In this document: positions 37,401 through 44,239 of the stretch, piece by piece
How positions within the stretch are numbered: position 1 is the stretch's first letter
Layout: the number at the start of each line of letters is the position of its first letter
From: an uncultured Collinsella sp.
GTDB taxonomy: Bacteria > Actinomycetota > Coriobacteriia > Coriobacteriales > Coriobacteriaceae
Direction: 5' to 3'
Assembly (NCBI GenBank): GCA_944321445.1
Contig: CALULJ010000008.1
Coordinates: 1 to 64,000 of the forward strand
Length of the DNA stretch: 64,000 nt
Translations under genes and position numbers: made by a program
Notes under the pieces: model-generated
What the model saw: only the letters and a program-made list of their open reading frames with translations
What the model was told of the DNA's origin: nothing
Databases searched by the model: none

Positions 37401-40145
37401 CGTGGCAAAACCGTTCTGGTTCGCAGTCTGCTCGGTCACGGTGTACTGAGCGCCATTGGGCAGGTCGGAAATCACGACATACTGACCGCCCTCAAGGGTA
37501 ATCTCACCGTTGTCAGAGACGGTACCCTCGCTCACAGGCGTCTCGCCCGTTGCGTATACGGCGTAGTCGTATTGGTTGGTGAGGTTGGTCTCAGCGCCGC
37601 CCTCGCCCACGGTGTACAGATGTACCGTGAACTTGAAGGTGTTCTTGTCCGCCTGTGTCTCGCTGGAGGCATTGCCCCAGTCGACATTCTTGTCGATGCG
37701 CAGATCGCCAGGAGCGTCAACGGAAAGCTTGCCGTTGTTACCCAGCTTCTGAGACACACTGTTGCCAACCCACGTCGGGGTCAGGACCGTAGAAGCGGTA
37801 CCTGTGAGATTCTCGCCCTTGTTGGACACGAGAGTTCCCGGACGATCCGCACGAGGCGTATCCGCCGCGATGTAAACGTTGCCGTTCCGGTAGGTAACAT
37901 TCCAGTCGTTACCACTACGGGTAATGGAACCGTTAGCGGGAACCTCTACAGCTCCGTTGTCATTTCCTGTCAGCTGCCAATAGCTGTCCTGATAATAGAG
38001 AGTATTGTACCGCGCGATATTGTTGGGCGTAGCCGGCTGCGTGCAATCCTCGTCGATGAAGAGCTGTGTATTGACGGGGTAGTAGTAGAACTTGTTTCCG
38101 TCGCTCGGCGTGAAGGAGGCCTCGGTCGTGCCCTGGGCGGCTTCCTGTACGAAGCTGTTGGAGTAGAAATCAACGGTCGTTCCGTCAGCAGAGGTCTGCG
38201 CCAGAACCGCATCATGATTTGCATCCTGCGGATTATTCAGAGCATCGATGACCCCATCCTTAACGCTGACGCCATAGAACAGACGAACCGGGAAGGTGTC
38301 ACTCACGGTCATCGTGCCATTGTCGGTGTCAACGTCATAGTTACGCATCGGGATGAGCGACGCGGGAATCTGCACGGTAATGATGTCACCCGTCGCAAGG
38401 TCGTTGCTCTTGGTGACCGTTACTTTGATTTCCGAAAGATCTGCACCCTCGGGGTAGGCGGTGTTCACGCCATTGCCCTCGTTGACAACGCCGGAGAACG
38501 TCCAAGTATTGCCACGGTCACTGGTCGTGCCCTCATGGAGTCCGTCAGCGAACGCAAGATACATCTTGTTGTTGTCCGCACCCACACCCGTGACTTCCAT
38601 GAAGGAACCAAGGGTGTCGGTAAAGGTCAGGTAGCCAGGGGTACCCGCGGCGCCCTCCACCTCTTCAATCGGAGAACCGGAGCCTTGATTGATGGGGAGA
38701 GACTCGGTGATGTCCTCAAACACCTGGTTGAGCTCATCGGCGTTGGAGGCAGCAAAGTAGTACTGCGGGGTCTCCTCCCCTTCGGCCCCTTCAACACGGT
38801 CGCCAAGAACGAGGTCACCGTAGTCGTCGGTCTGTCGCCACTCATACTGCGGATTCCAGAATGATCCAACGTTTACATTATCCGCGCACTCGGCATCAGG
38901 ATAATTACTCGAGACCGCGTTCATATAGCGATTGAAGTCATTGTTCGTGTCAGAGGGGTTGGCTCCTTGGAACACGCCGATGCTGTAAACAAGCGCACCG
39001 TCCTGCTTCATATCGTATGCATAGTTGATAGCCGTACCGGCAACGCTATCGCTCCAGCTTGAAGAGGTGGTGGGGTTGCCATCAGTGAAGAAGATGACGA
39101 TCTTCTGTGCGTTTGTGCGCGCGCCCGTGAGATTGCCGTCACCGTCGAGAACACGCTGCGCCTGATGCATGCCGTAGTCAGCACGTGTTGCGCCTTCACC
39201 CTCCAGGGAGTTGATTGTGTTTTTGAGGGTTGATGCATTCTGCGTCGTGTACGCAGTCAAATCCGAAACGACTTGAGAAAAGTTGTACCCGTCCCAATTG
39301 GTACCGTTGCCAATCGAGTTGTTCTCGTCGCTTGCAAACTTAACAAGTGAGATGCGGTGCTGCTGAGCAGTATCGGTAATGCCGTCATTCATGGCAGCAA
39401 CAGAATCCACAAAGGCATTGGCGGCATTCTGGAGTGCCTCCATGCGGCTCATCTGCTGGTTAGAGCGCGTGTAGAACTGGACGCGACCGTCAGCAGTATC
39501 GCCTTCCCAACGCATAGGAGTAACGTACGTGCGGTTGTAGCTCGGTCCGTAATACCAACCTTGGTTGTTGTGCTCAAGCTCAGTCCATTGACCATTGACC
39601 TGGATGTAATAATTATTCCGGTTGTTAGTGTTATAGGTGGGGCTGTAGGAATAGCCCATGTCGTGACCGCTGTTGTTGTCCATCGAACCAGAAGTATCCA
39701 CCACGAGAACAATATCGAGCGGGGTGGTGTTGGTAACAACAGATTTCAGGTTGGAGGTAGAGGAGATGGCAGACAGGCTCACCAAGAAGTCGGAATCGGA
39801 ACCCTTTACGACGCTCGTGTCATCAAGCGCGCCCTCGAAGTTATAGTCATCATTAAAGACACTTTTATCAGTCCAAATGCGACCTATGTTCTCCGTGCTC
39901 TTAGAGTTCGCCGCCAGCGTCTCCCATGCGTTCGTCGTGTCGGGATCCACCACGGTGTCAGCGCCGTCGACAGCATAAAGTTCAATCTCGCTGTCAGCAC
40001 TAAACAGCGAGATCCCAAACAGCTGTTGCGTTATTCCATTAACACCATTGGAAATTGCGTTCCCCAAATCCTCCAGGGGATTCGCATACGCTCCGGGAAC
40101 CGCCACGGAGCATGCGATCGCGATTGCCATCATCACGGCAATCAC
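28401..40145 (-). CDS. Giant LPXTG-type surface adhesin: vWA domain plus about 20 pilin-type isopeptide repeats
   Basis: About 3,914 residues. After a hydrophobic signal stretch (VMMAIAIACSVAVPGAYA) comes a von Willebrand A domain with its metal site DIVLVVDTSGSM at about 145-155, a linker domain, a first CnaB-like module, then by my count 19 modules of the Spy0128/FctA pilin type. Each has a Lys strand (VTKTLSGR-like), a Glu strand (TFTVTE or YTITE) and an Asn end (FENTY or FVNKY), the residues that form internal isopeptide bonds. The tail is Pro/Glu-rich, then IPQTG, a membrane helix and RRRNSH, a sortase sorting signal. Predicted role: cell-wall-anchored stalk with adhesive tip. No sortase or pilin neighbours are here. 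The start shown (GTG) lacks a ribosome-binding site and the signal-peptide n-region; the likely true start is ATG 40233, out of frame because of a G tract. Confidence 0.92.
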   Translation of the reverse strand: MIAVMMAIAIACSVAVPGAYANPLEDLGNAISNGVNGITQQLFGISLFSADSEIELYAVDGADTVVDPDTTNAWETLAANSKSTENIGRIWTDKSVFNDDYNFEGALDDTSVVKGSDSDFLVSLSAISSTSNLKSVVTNTTPLDIVLVVDTSGSMDNNSGHDMGYSYSPTYNTNNRNNYYIQVNGQWTELEHNNQGWYYGPSYNRTYVTPMRWEGDTADGRVQFYTRSNQQMSRMEALQNAANAFVDSVAAMNDGITDTAQQHRISLVKFASDENNSIGNGTNWDGYNFSQVVSDLTAYTTQNASTLKNTINSLEGEGATRADYGMHQAQRVLDGDGNLTGARTNAQKIVIFFTDGNPTTSSSWSDSVAGTAINYAYDMKQDGALVYSIGVFQGANPSDTNNDFNRYMNAVSSNYPDAECADNVNVGSFWNPQYEWRQTDDYGDLVLGDRVEGAEGEETPQYYFAASNADELNQVFEDITESLPINQGSGSPIEEVEGAAGTPGYLTFTDTLGSFMEVTGVGADNNKMYLAFADGLHEGTTSDRGNTWTFSGVVNEGNGVNTAYPEGADLSEIKVTVTKSNDLATGDIITVQIPASLIPMRNYDVDTDNGTMTVSDTFPVRLFYGVSVKDGVIDALNNPQDANHDAVLAQTSADGTTVDFYSNSFVQEAAQGTTEASFTPSDGNKFYYYPVNTQLFIDEDCTQPATPNNIARYNTLYYQDSYWQLTGNDNGAVEVPANGSITRSGNDWNVTYRNGNVYIAADTPRADRPGTLVSNKGENLTGTASTVLTPTWVGNSVSQKLGNNGKLSVDAPGDLRIDKNVDWGNASSETQADKNTFKFTVHLYTVGEGGAETNLTNQYDYAVYATGETPVSEGTVSDNGEITLEGGQYVVISDLPNGAQYTVTEQTANQNGFATTDNSTGENAKTDDGIVEGTIVGGSQQTAMFTNTYHATEVTLEGANQLVKVKKNLTGREWQDTDEFRFTMLPEGGAPAPESTDAVVVDDEDAAADYTVNLSNIKFENPGTFTYVIEEDNDTDPIAGIDYSNETYAVTITVVDNGTGKLEIQSVQFTQRTDVDGNTPAEQPQITDNTVVFTNNYDATEATTNLNGTKYYTDNSGANPNAANKFTFELKAIGGYATNGGSAQNPTIEAADVPMPEGADADTHTITIGNNGTNPDGFAFQTIRYNGTHLNNTYIYEIREVIPEDATQNENGTWSVNGMTYDGTVYTVTVEITDEPNEQGEGMHLVATPSMQPADVKFINVYDPTDYTLKGNEAIHGTKVMQGREIGENETFYFQLEQTGGPETVLADPEVKTVTKASGMDFAFSALTFSKAGTYTFTVNEVADDQGTETANGNGMTYSQNVAKVTIKVKDGGNGALVLDGPIVYENNGSDETGKAVFTNVYEAELKYGAEGKGGINVTKQLLDRPMTAGEFTFTITGEGDAADLTTNADESFQNTGAAADQTITMAKFQSLTFDETDAGKTYTFIVDETEPVEGEGLAGVSYDKSQYKVEIEVVDNGDGTMHAVTTVTQTLDKDGNEIADGGKVVVNHANSDADGYVVPTFGFVNDYNPNSVDMGEDTDNALQVTKRVTGAPSAADYTFTLTAQDTTEGPVANIKGLDENHQTTETTSGTIAAGNTQTLSFDTLTFTEPGTYTFTVQENQPAADDGWAFDTTPRTITVEVTDINPDYEPGGDAPQYDGNLYIGDVTGNNPTIENKYDHGTVTIGGDAAEALTVEKTVKGWSTDADFHFTFAPVEEEGVDWSTVEYEEGAADKTAVTESFADGATHSAQFGEITFTEPGTYTFNVTEDEAQDETTDPAGWTYDNSTQTITVTVSETDADGNYDGSLHATVSGPAQFENTYKAGTATVEGGEATFAGTKMINGRGWLDNETFGFELTKGAVSEGASWDNVTYLPVNAAEGTEPVAFESATATANEQNDKNGTFWFAGTYLFSEPGTYTFNVTETQHNGEELPEDGTNGMTYDRHVGTITVEVTDNGSGTLQAKVTPGTDDASVEFVNTFEGKPYTFGLEADEMLSGHKTVEDNVGSFQMADDQFTFVMRAQAEANPMPDNLTVETDTNGYKVVSVKNTNTDAHAYTADYSFGSITFDHDDLAGVTDDDNDGKISKAFQYNVYENETDMPAGVSAVNPGRTYTVTITVTEDLATGEITAEGEAVLVNSGDTENVPATLGSLDFVNKYDAGTITGGIQIFKTLSGRNWQQGDTFTFDVSMKADGIAKDDLPEFNFNNLAGNVADLTETNGGLRYNITINPSQSATGNSYAFGTGVPTYTHEGTYVYTITERNSTVAGVTKDSSTYVVTVVIEDVVQDGEHVLNRTATITRDGEPYEGTGRVDFTNTYTSTGELGGNGEVSIAANKTLTGRNMEKEEFTFKVTDKAGQTVSTGTNAPAEDGDAAAITFSAIKYEIKDLELKSKDPEKTGVTKSVDDKTDLASYTISYKVEEDKTGLSDAGVTPDGATSFDITVVVADDGDGKLSVKVNYPTGTSSLGFKNIYEEKEGSDTEIAVEGTKSIESTMAGVDAPELRDNMFSFTLTGEQVDKDGNPVEGGKPAPMPEGTDTDGSKTVSNDAEGNVDFGTIDFTVENVWGRQVTTFAVGGVERDAYFKYTVTEEESKVAGVTEDSAKTFIVHVHDDGKGKVTVETNPAVTADAPLFSFVNKYTPEKVTVGEGGDASISVQKTLSGRNWIDGDSFEFVLTAGAVKDHEGNVIEGATAPIPERDGAKVTITDVSAPKVATFGDITYDEVGTYEYTITETNGGKDGLTYDGHTATVTVEVTDTDADGKLEAEVTVKNTDAVTEADANETAVAAFTNEYKGTGGLNAEGKASIEAKKTLSGRELLQGEFTFEVKDAKGNVVAEGKNAGADEGKAAAISFDEISYNSNELDELAKDKESGVTKTADEGTDLATYTIAYTVSEKIDNLPESVTTVGATSYKVTVTVKDNGNGTMDTSVNYGEANAPLQFKNKYDETEHSAEGSKLNIVGEKVLKSGMEGVDAPDLKGGEFSFTLKPSESNPNAPMPEGAVDGSKTVKNDADGKVDFGTIDYTLENTWGVTPLPNTLAASGEKREKTFTYEVTENGPAENEKMEGVTYDTSTKTITVTVKDDGAGNITVTTNPENALLFTVTNTYIPEGTEIGGDDQAQIQVTKEVVGAPALSEFDFALTLKSGNKDDIKVKNDEGEDVSFPDGGVTASTKGLEKNKGSETVSFGSMTFTKAGTYTFEVKETTTSDHDYWKYDNQPKTITVTVTDTDGDGKLEIAENAIEGNNPTIQNTYVPASVTVGGEGALKVTKKVIGGNALSDFEFTLAFDADAEGNTGKLEDIDGITGDGIVKATAGLEGTQGEETVSFGDLIFKKVGVYKFTVVETTTKPEGAHGWTYDNAAKTITVTVTDDGFDGQLDATTVVDGIDTNNPTVENVYNPDASDPNDAVISVIKKVSGAPALSEFEFELKLTSDNAANVFVGSGESATAFPAGGIETSTKGLTGREGSETVSFDGLTFTAAGEYTFTVTELTTTTAGGWTYDNAAKTITVTVEDQDGKLVVDSIDPETTTIENTYTPAGVIVGDDEADLQVTKRVTGGNAPSEFEFVLAFDAENSTGKLEDIEGITADGIVKATSGLTGKQGEETLNFGDLTFNAVGDYHFTVTEITTTDDPNWAYDNAPKTIVVHVTDEDHDGKLEATVEFNNPTVENVYDEPYTPPTPVDPDPSDPSKPDTDVDKKLTGRDLVDGEFSFVITATGDNASHVSPKSLTGTNDASGNVTFGGKGFVFDKAGDYTFTVTEVLPADDDPDTEGVQSDGVTYDEATFTITAHVTKQGNKLVVTWENADAPMVFENEYEPSEEPEPTPEPEPEEPTKPEEPEEPTKPEEPSESIPQTGDFAVAAIGGTGLAAAALIATGLYLRRRNSH

Positions 40146-40194
40146 AGCGGAGAACCGCTTACGAGCGGTATCAGAGGCTACTCGTTTGGAGCAA

Positions 40195-40233
40195 CCCCCC
40201 CCCCGTCACGTATTTTTCGAACCACCGACTCAT
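40195..40233 (-). promoter_or_regulatory. Upstream start codon and 10-G tract: probable phase-variation switch of the giant adhesin
   Basis: On the minus strand, AAGGA precedes ATG at 40233 by 9 bases. Translation gives MSRWFEKYVTGGG and then reaches a run of ten G (40195-40204). With ten G the frame ends at TGA after 20 codons. With nine (or twelve) G it joins the adhesin frame and adds CSKRVASDTARKRFSA ahead of the hydrophobic core, completing a textbook signal peptide. A stop (TGA at 40206-40208) lies just upstream in the adhesin frame, so no earlier in-frame start exists. Confidence 0.8.
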
Positions 40234-40714
40234 ACTAACCCATCCTTCTCGTCTGCTGCGATTAAGCAACGTTTATGGCCCTCGGCACCCGCATCACCCG
40301 CTTGATATCCGACCACGAGCTCTGCGTATGCCTACGGCCACGAACAGCGATACACGCGTAACACTTTAACACTTAATTTCCGCTTAAGGTTCGAGTTTAG
40401 GTTGAAATATCAGAACCCCTGCTGAATGAACGCTCCACACCATCATTTACCTGCACATATTCTTTTAAGAGCTTGTGTAAGGGATTTGTTTCCTCTTAAC
40501 GACGAACGCCCCCATCGCACCCGTAAACGGCTCCCGTTATCCGATGTTAAGCGCTCGCTCCACCGCGAGACTCCCAAACCCCTGCAAATCAACCCAGCAC
40601 CTATCCCTCCAATCATTCAATTTGCTTCTATAAAGCAATATCATGCACAATTCATATAGAACATACTCTATACTGCGTATTTACCTACCAAACCAACCCA
40701 CTGGAAGTCGCCCT
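40234..40714. other. Divergent intergenic region
   Basis: About 480 bases with lower GC than the flanks, holding the leaders of the giant adhesin (left) and the ATP-binding protein (right). A doubled word AACACTTTAACACTTAA is near 40358-40376. I see no convincing gene. Confidence 0.5.
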
Positions 40715-41728
40715 ATGAACACCTCATCCCTTTGGCTCACACCGCCCGATACCAGTATTGCCCTTACCGACCTCACCTTCGAAGAGGTCGCAGCCAAGCT
40801 CAACCTCCACGCATTCATCGACCGGCTCTTCCCATTTGCCTGGCCCGATCAATCGCAAACCCAGCTGGCGCTCGTCCAATCCGGCGTCTGCACCACAACC
40901 GAATCAGGCCTGCTCAGCATCACCGCCGCCGGAGCCCTCATGCTCGCGCGCGACCTCGCGATCTTCCCGCAGCTCTATCATGCAGCGCCGCAGGTCATAC
41001 GCTATGCCGGCACCGACCGTCTCAACATAGCCGACCGCACGACCTTCTCGCAAGGCTTCTTGCTCGCGCTCCCCCGCCTTGTCGACCACCTCACCGCGGT
41101 GCTCCCCCGCACACGCAACGCACAAAGTACGTCGACTTCATTTGCTCCAGCCGTGCCAACCGACGCCATACGCGAGCTTGCGGCAAACGCCCTCATCCAT
41201 CAAGATCTCACCGCCCGCAACGCGCATCCCACCGTCGAGATCTTCCCCGACCGCATCGAGTTCACCAACCCCGGACCGCTCCCCATGGAAGCCCTGCGCA
41301 TAGCCGACGCCGCTCCCCTGCCGCGCAACCCGCAGCTATCTCAGCTCGCCAAACAGCTCAATCTCACCGGAACTACTCACTACACAGGCTGGCTCAACGT
41401 CATCGATACTCTTGACCAGGCAAAACTCCCCGCACCGTCCATCGAATCCATCGGCACGACGACGCGCGCAACGCTCTACCTGCCGCTCCCCTATCGCGAG
41501 CAGTCACCGGAAGCCCGCCGTCGCGCCTGCTACTGGCACGCCTGCGCCCAATACCAGCACGGAGCATCCGCCACCAACGCCAGCATCCGCGAGCGCTTCG
41601 ACCTGCCCGCAACCTCAGCCGCCCAAGTCTCCCGACTGCTCCGCGACTGCGTCACCGCAGGTATCCTGCGCCCCGCACGCGCCCGGTCCTCCAAGCGCAA
41701 CACCAGCTATCTCCCCTACTGGGCATAG
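40715..41728 (+). CDS. ATP-binding protein of the AlbA_2/Schlafen-RecG-like group with C-terminal winged helix
   Basis: 337 residues. The central motif AIRELAANALIHQDLT plus VEIFPDRIEFTNPGPLP is the signature of the GHKL-like ATP-binding half found in AlbA_2 (Schlafen) putative regulators, in which E and N bind Mg-ATP; here the usual HRD is HQD. The N-terminal AlbA_2 DNA-binding half is short or divergent. The C-terminal 60 residues (ATNASIRERFDLPATSAAQV, SRLLRDCVTAGIL) look like a winged helix. Likely a DNA-binding regulator; these proteins are common in accessory regions. GGAAG before the ATG at 40715 fixes the start. Its Thr/Pro-rich codon use is C-ending like the core genome. Confidence 0.75.
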   Translation: MNTSSLWLTPPDTSIALTDLTFEEVAAKLNLHAFIDRLFPFAWPDQSQTQLALVQSGVCTTTESGLLSITAAGALMLARDLAIFPQLYHAAPQVIRYAGTDRLNIADRTTFSQGFLLALPRLVDHLTAVLPRTRNAQSTSTSFAPAVPTDAIRELAANALIHQDLTARNAHPTVEIFPDRIEFTNPGPLPMEALRIADAAPLPRNPQLSQLAKQLNLTGTTHYTGWLNVIDTLDQAKLPAPSIESIGTTTRATLYLPLPYREQSPEARRRACYWHACAQYQHGASATNASIRERFDLPATSAAQVSRLLRDCVTAGILRPARARSSKRNTSYLPYWA

Positions 41729-41984
41729 CCAGAGCCGGCGGTCGCCCGTACGTCATCTACGCCCCAAGGGTGTCTATGGGCACAACAACCACACCGTCGT
41801 CACGCATGTGCGCCGCCCCGTTCTGCAAAAACCGCACCAAACGTGTATTTAGACTCGATCATCTTCGCATCACTGAATCAGTTGACGTGATTCCGTTCCA
41901 CCTTATTAGCTCCCTGAAACAACGCTTCTACATCAACCTTATAACAGCAGGTCAAACGCCTATCATCGTTTTTTCGAATGTTTT

Positions 41985-42030
41985 GTCGGTTGAATTTCAA
42001 ATGATTCGTCGGTTGATTTTCATATGATTG
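41985..42030. repeat. Two 23-bp direct repeats
   Basis: GTCGGTTGAATTTCAAATGA and GTCGGTTGATTTTCATATGA, adjacent, period 23, two substitutions. AT-rich island between the ATP-binding gene and a family E element. Confidence 0.7.
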
Positions 42031-42100
42031 CAGCCATATGACCGCACCAGAGCGACCGAACCTGACCGAACCGCACTCTCGCGACCTGCGGTTTTACCGC

Positions 42101-42259
42101 ATAACGTCTTACGAAGACCTTGTGTGCATGTTTTCAGAGGCTCGCCGAGTAGTCACCAAAACCCGCAATCAATCTACCTGCAGGTTTGCTTTAGCCGTAA
42201 GCGCCATCTACTCTGTCAGCCGCCTAAAACCTGCACACGAGGTCTTCGTAAGACGTTAT
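42101..42259. repeat. Family E element with inverted ends (copy 3)
   Basis: Terminal arms ATAACGTCTTACGAAGACC and GGTCTTCGTAAGACGTTAT are perfect over 19 bases and continue imperfectly (TTGTGTGCATGTTTT / AAAACCTGCACACGA). Contains CGAGTAG and CTGCAGGT blocks as in copies 1 and 2, about 17 kb away. Confidence 0.85.
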
Positions 42260-42320
42260 CCCCCGCGAGCCCGCAGAATTCCGCCCGCACAACGGCCCGC
42301 ATCACATGCCATATGAACAC

Positions 42321-42350
42321 AAAAGAGGGCGCCCGCAAAGCGGACGCCCT
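42321..42350 (-). terminator. Rho-independent terminator of the phosphohexomutase gene
   Basis: AGGGCGTCCGC and GCGGGCGCCCT pair on the minus strand, followed by CTTTTGTG; 25 bases after the stop. Confidence 0.85.
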
Positions 42351-42375
42351 CCCAGCAGCGCTATCTAACCAGCTG

Positions 42376-44070
42376 TTAGCTCAGCAGCTCGCGACCAGCA
42401 GCCTCAATCGCATCAATCTGCGCGTCGGCAGCGGCAGCGTCCGCGCCCTTCGCAAAGATGTACAGCTTGATCTTCGGCTCGGTACCGGACGGGCGCACAA
42501 TCGCCTTGTCGCCACCCTCGAGGTCGAACTCGATGACGTTTGCCTTGGGCAGGCCGTTCACGCCGGTCTCGTAGTCCACGACGCCCTCGACCTTGGCGCC
42601 CGCGATCTCGGTCGGCGCGGTCTCGCGCAGGCCAGCCATAATGCCAGCCATCTTGGCGGCACCGTCGGCACCCGGGTAGCTCAGCGAAATCGTCTTGTTG
42701 TGGTAGTAGCCGTACTTCTCGTACAGCGCGCGCATGGCCTGAACCAGGTTGATGCCCTGCAGCTTGTAGTACTGCGCCATCTGGCAAATGAGCATCGACG
42801 CGTTGACGGCGTCCTTGTCGCGCACGTGGTCGCCGGACAGGTAGCCGTAGCTCTCCTCAAAGCCGAAGATGAAGCGGTCGACCTCGCCCGCATCGGAAAG
42901 ACCGGTGATGATGTCGCCGATGTACTTGAAGCCGGTCAGGCAACGGCGCAGCTCAAAGCCGTACTCCTCGGCCAGCGCGTCCACCATGGCGGAGGACACG
43001 ATCGTGGTAACGGCAACCTTGCGGGACAGATCCTCGCCGCGGGCGGCGCGCATCTTGCAGATGTAGTCGAGCAGCAGGACGCCCATCTCGTTGCCGGTCA
43101 GCAGCGTGTAATCGTCGCCATCGGCGCACGCCACGCCCACGCGGTCGGCGTCGGGGTCGGTGGCCAGCAGCAGGTCGGGCTTGACCTCCTGGCACAGGTC
43201 GATGCCCTTCTGCATGGCCTCGCGAATCTCCGGGTTGGGATACGGGCAGGTGGGGAAGTTGCCGTCCGGATCCTTCTGCTCGGGCACGATGGTGATATCG
43301 GTGATACCCACCTTGTTGAGCACGGTGGTAACCGGAATCAGGCCGGTGCCGTTCAGCGGGGTGTACACGAGCTTCAGCGGCGCGGCCTCAACCTGCTCGG
43401 GCGTCAGCGCGCTCACAGACTTGTCCACGACCGCGTCATAGTACGCGTCAAGGACCGAGTCATCGATCCATTTGACCAGACCCTGCTCCACAGCCTCGTC
43501 GAAGTCCATGGTCTTCACGTCGGTGAAGGGGTTGGTAGCCTCCATAGCTGCGGAAATAGCAGCCGCAGCCTCGCTGGTGATCTGGCAGCCGTCGGGGCCG
43601 TAGGCCTTGTAGCCGTTGTACGGAGCCGGGTTGTGTGACGCAGTCATGCAGATGCCGCCGGAGCACTGCAGGTAGCGCGTGGCCCAGGACAGCGTCGGCA
43701 CGGGGGAGATCTTGGGGTACACGTACGCGGTCACGCCGTTGGCGGCAAGAATCGCGGCGGTGGTCTTCACGAACAGCTCGCCCTTGTTGCGGCTGTCGCG
43801 CGCGATAGCGACGGTGGGGTTCTCGAACGTTGCGTTCAGATAGTTGGCGAAGCCCTGCGTGGCGCGGCCAACGGTATAGATGTTCATACGGTTGGTGCCG
43901 GCGCCAATGGTCCCACGAAGGCCAGCCGTGCCAAAGGCCAGATCCTGGAAGAACGCGTCGGTGATAGCGTTTTCGTCACCGGAGTCCTTCATCTGCTTAA
44001 GCTCGGCCAGAAGCTCCTCGTCCTTGACGTTGGCAATCCACGTGTCAAGCAGCTCATGCACGTCTACCAT
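42376..44070 (-). CDS. Phospho-sugar mutase (phosphoglucomutase/phosphomannomutase, PgcA-like)
   Basis: Interconverts hexose 1- and 6-phosphates. 564 residues, the length of PgcA-type alpha-phosphoglucomutases. Family motifs: FGTAGLRGTIGAGTNRMN near 45, the phosphoserine loop MTASHNPAPYNGYK near 145, the metal-binding loop LLLATDPDADRVG near 300, sugar-binding GFEESYGYLSGDHVRDKDA near 400, and the phosphate-binding RPSGTEPKIKLY near 535. Probably feeds UDP-glucose or glycogen and cell-surface sugar synthesis. AAAGG is 8 bases before the ATG at 44070. Stands alone with its own terminator. Confidence 0.94.
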   Translation of the reverse strand: MVDVHELLDTWIANVKDEELLAELKQMKDSGDENAITDAFFQDLAFGTAGLRGTIGAGTNRMNIYTVGRATQGFANYLNATFENPTVAIARDSRNKGELFVKTTAAILAANGVTAYVYPKISPVPTLSWATRYLQCSGGICMTASHNPAPYNGYKAYGPDGCQITSEAAAAISAAMEATNPFTDVKTMDFDEAVEQGLVKWIDDSVLDAYYDAVVDKSVSALTPEQVEAAPLKLVYTPLNGTGLIPVTTVLNKVGITDITIVPEQKDPDGNFPTCPYPNPEIREAMQKGIDLCQEVKPDLLLATDPDADRVGVACADGDDYTLLTGNEMGVLLLDYICKMRAARGEDLSRKVAVTTIVSSAMVDALAEEYGFELRRCLTGFKYIGDIITGLSDAGEVDRFIFGFEESYGYLSGDHVRDKDAVNASMLICQMAQYYKLQGINLVQAMRALYEKYGYYHNKTISLSYPGADGAAKMAGIMAGLRETAPTEIAGAKVEGVVDYETGVNGLPKANVIEFDLEGGDKAIVRPSGTEPKIKLYIFAKGADAAAADAQIDAIEAAGRELLS

Positions 44071-44239
44071 AGCTTTTACCTTTCCCTTGCCGGATAAACA
44101 CTCGATTGTGCCCCGTATGCCCACGGGGTTGGATCCGTTAATACACGCACCCACTCGGATGATACGTCATCTAGGTAAAGTTTATGACAGTGCGCCGCTC
44201 GACGGACGATTTGTCCGGTAGGCGTTCCTCGCACAATAG
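44071..44239. other. Leader of the mutase gene
   Basis: A short hairpin CCCCGT-ATGCCC-ACGGGG lies at 44110-44126; otherwise nothing recognised. Confidence 0.4.

Noticed and set aside
33165-38864. A 1,899-codon open frame on the plus strand inside the giant adhesin gene, with other long plus-strand frames at 29100-30947 and 31197-32648.
   Set aside because: They are antisense to the repeat modules; stop codons are avoided because of the coding strand's codon bias. The translations are His/Val/Gly/Arg-rich with no domain, and they break at module changes.
41770-42027. An 85-codon plus-strand frame after the ATP-binding gene.
   Set aside because: No ribosome-binding site and it runs through the 23-bp direct repeats; reads as noncoding.
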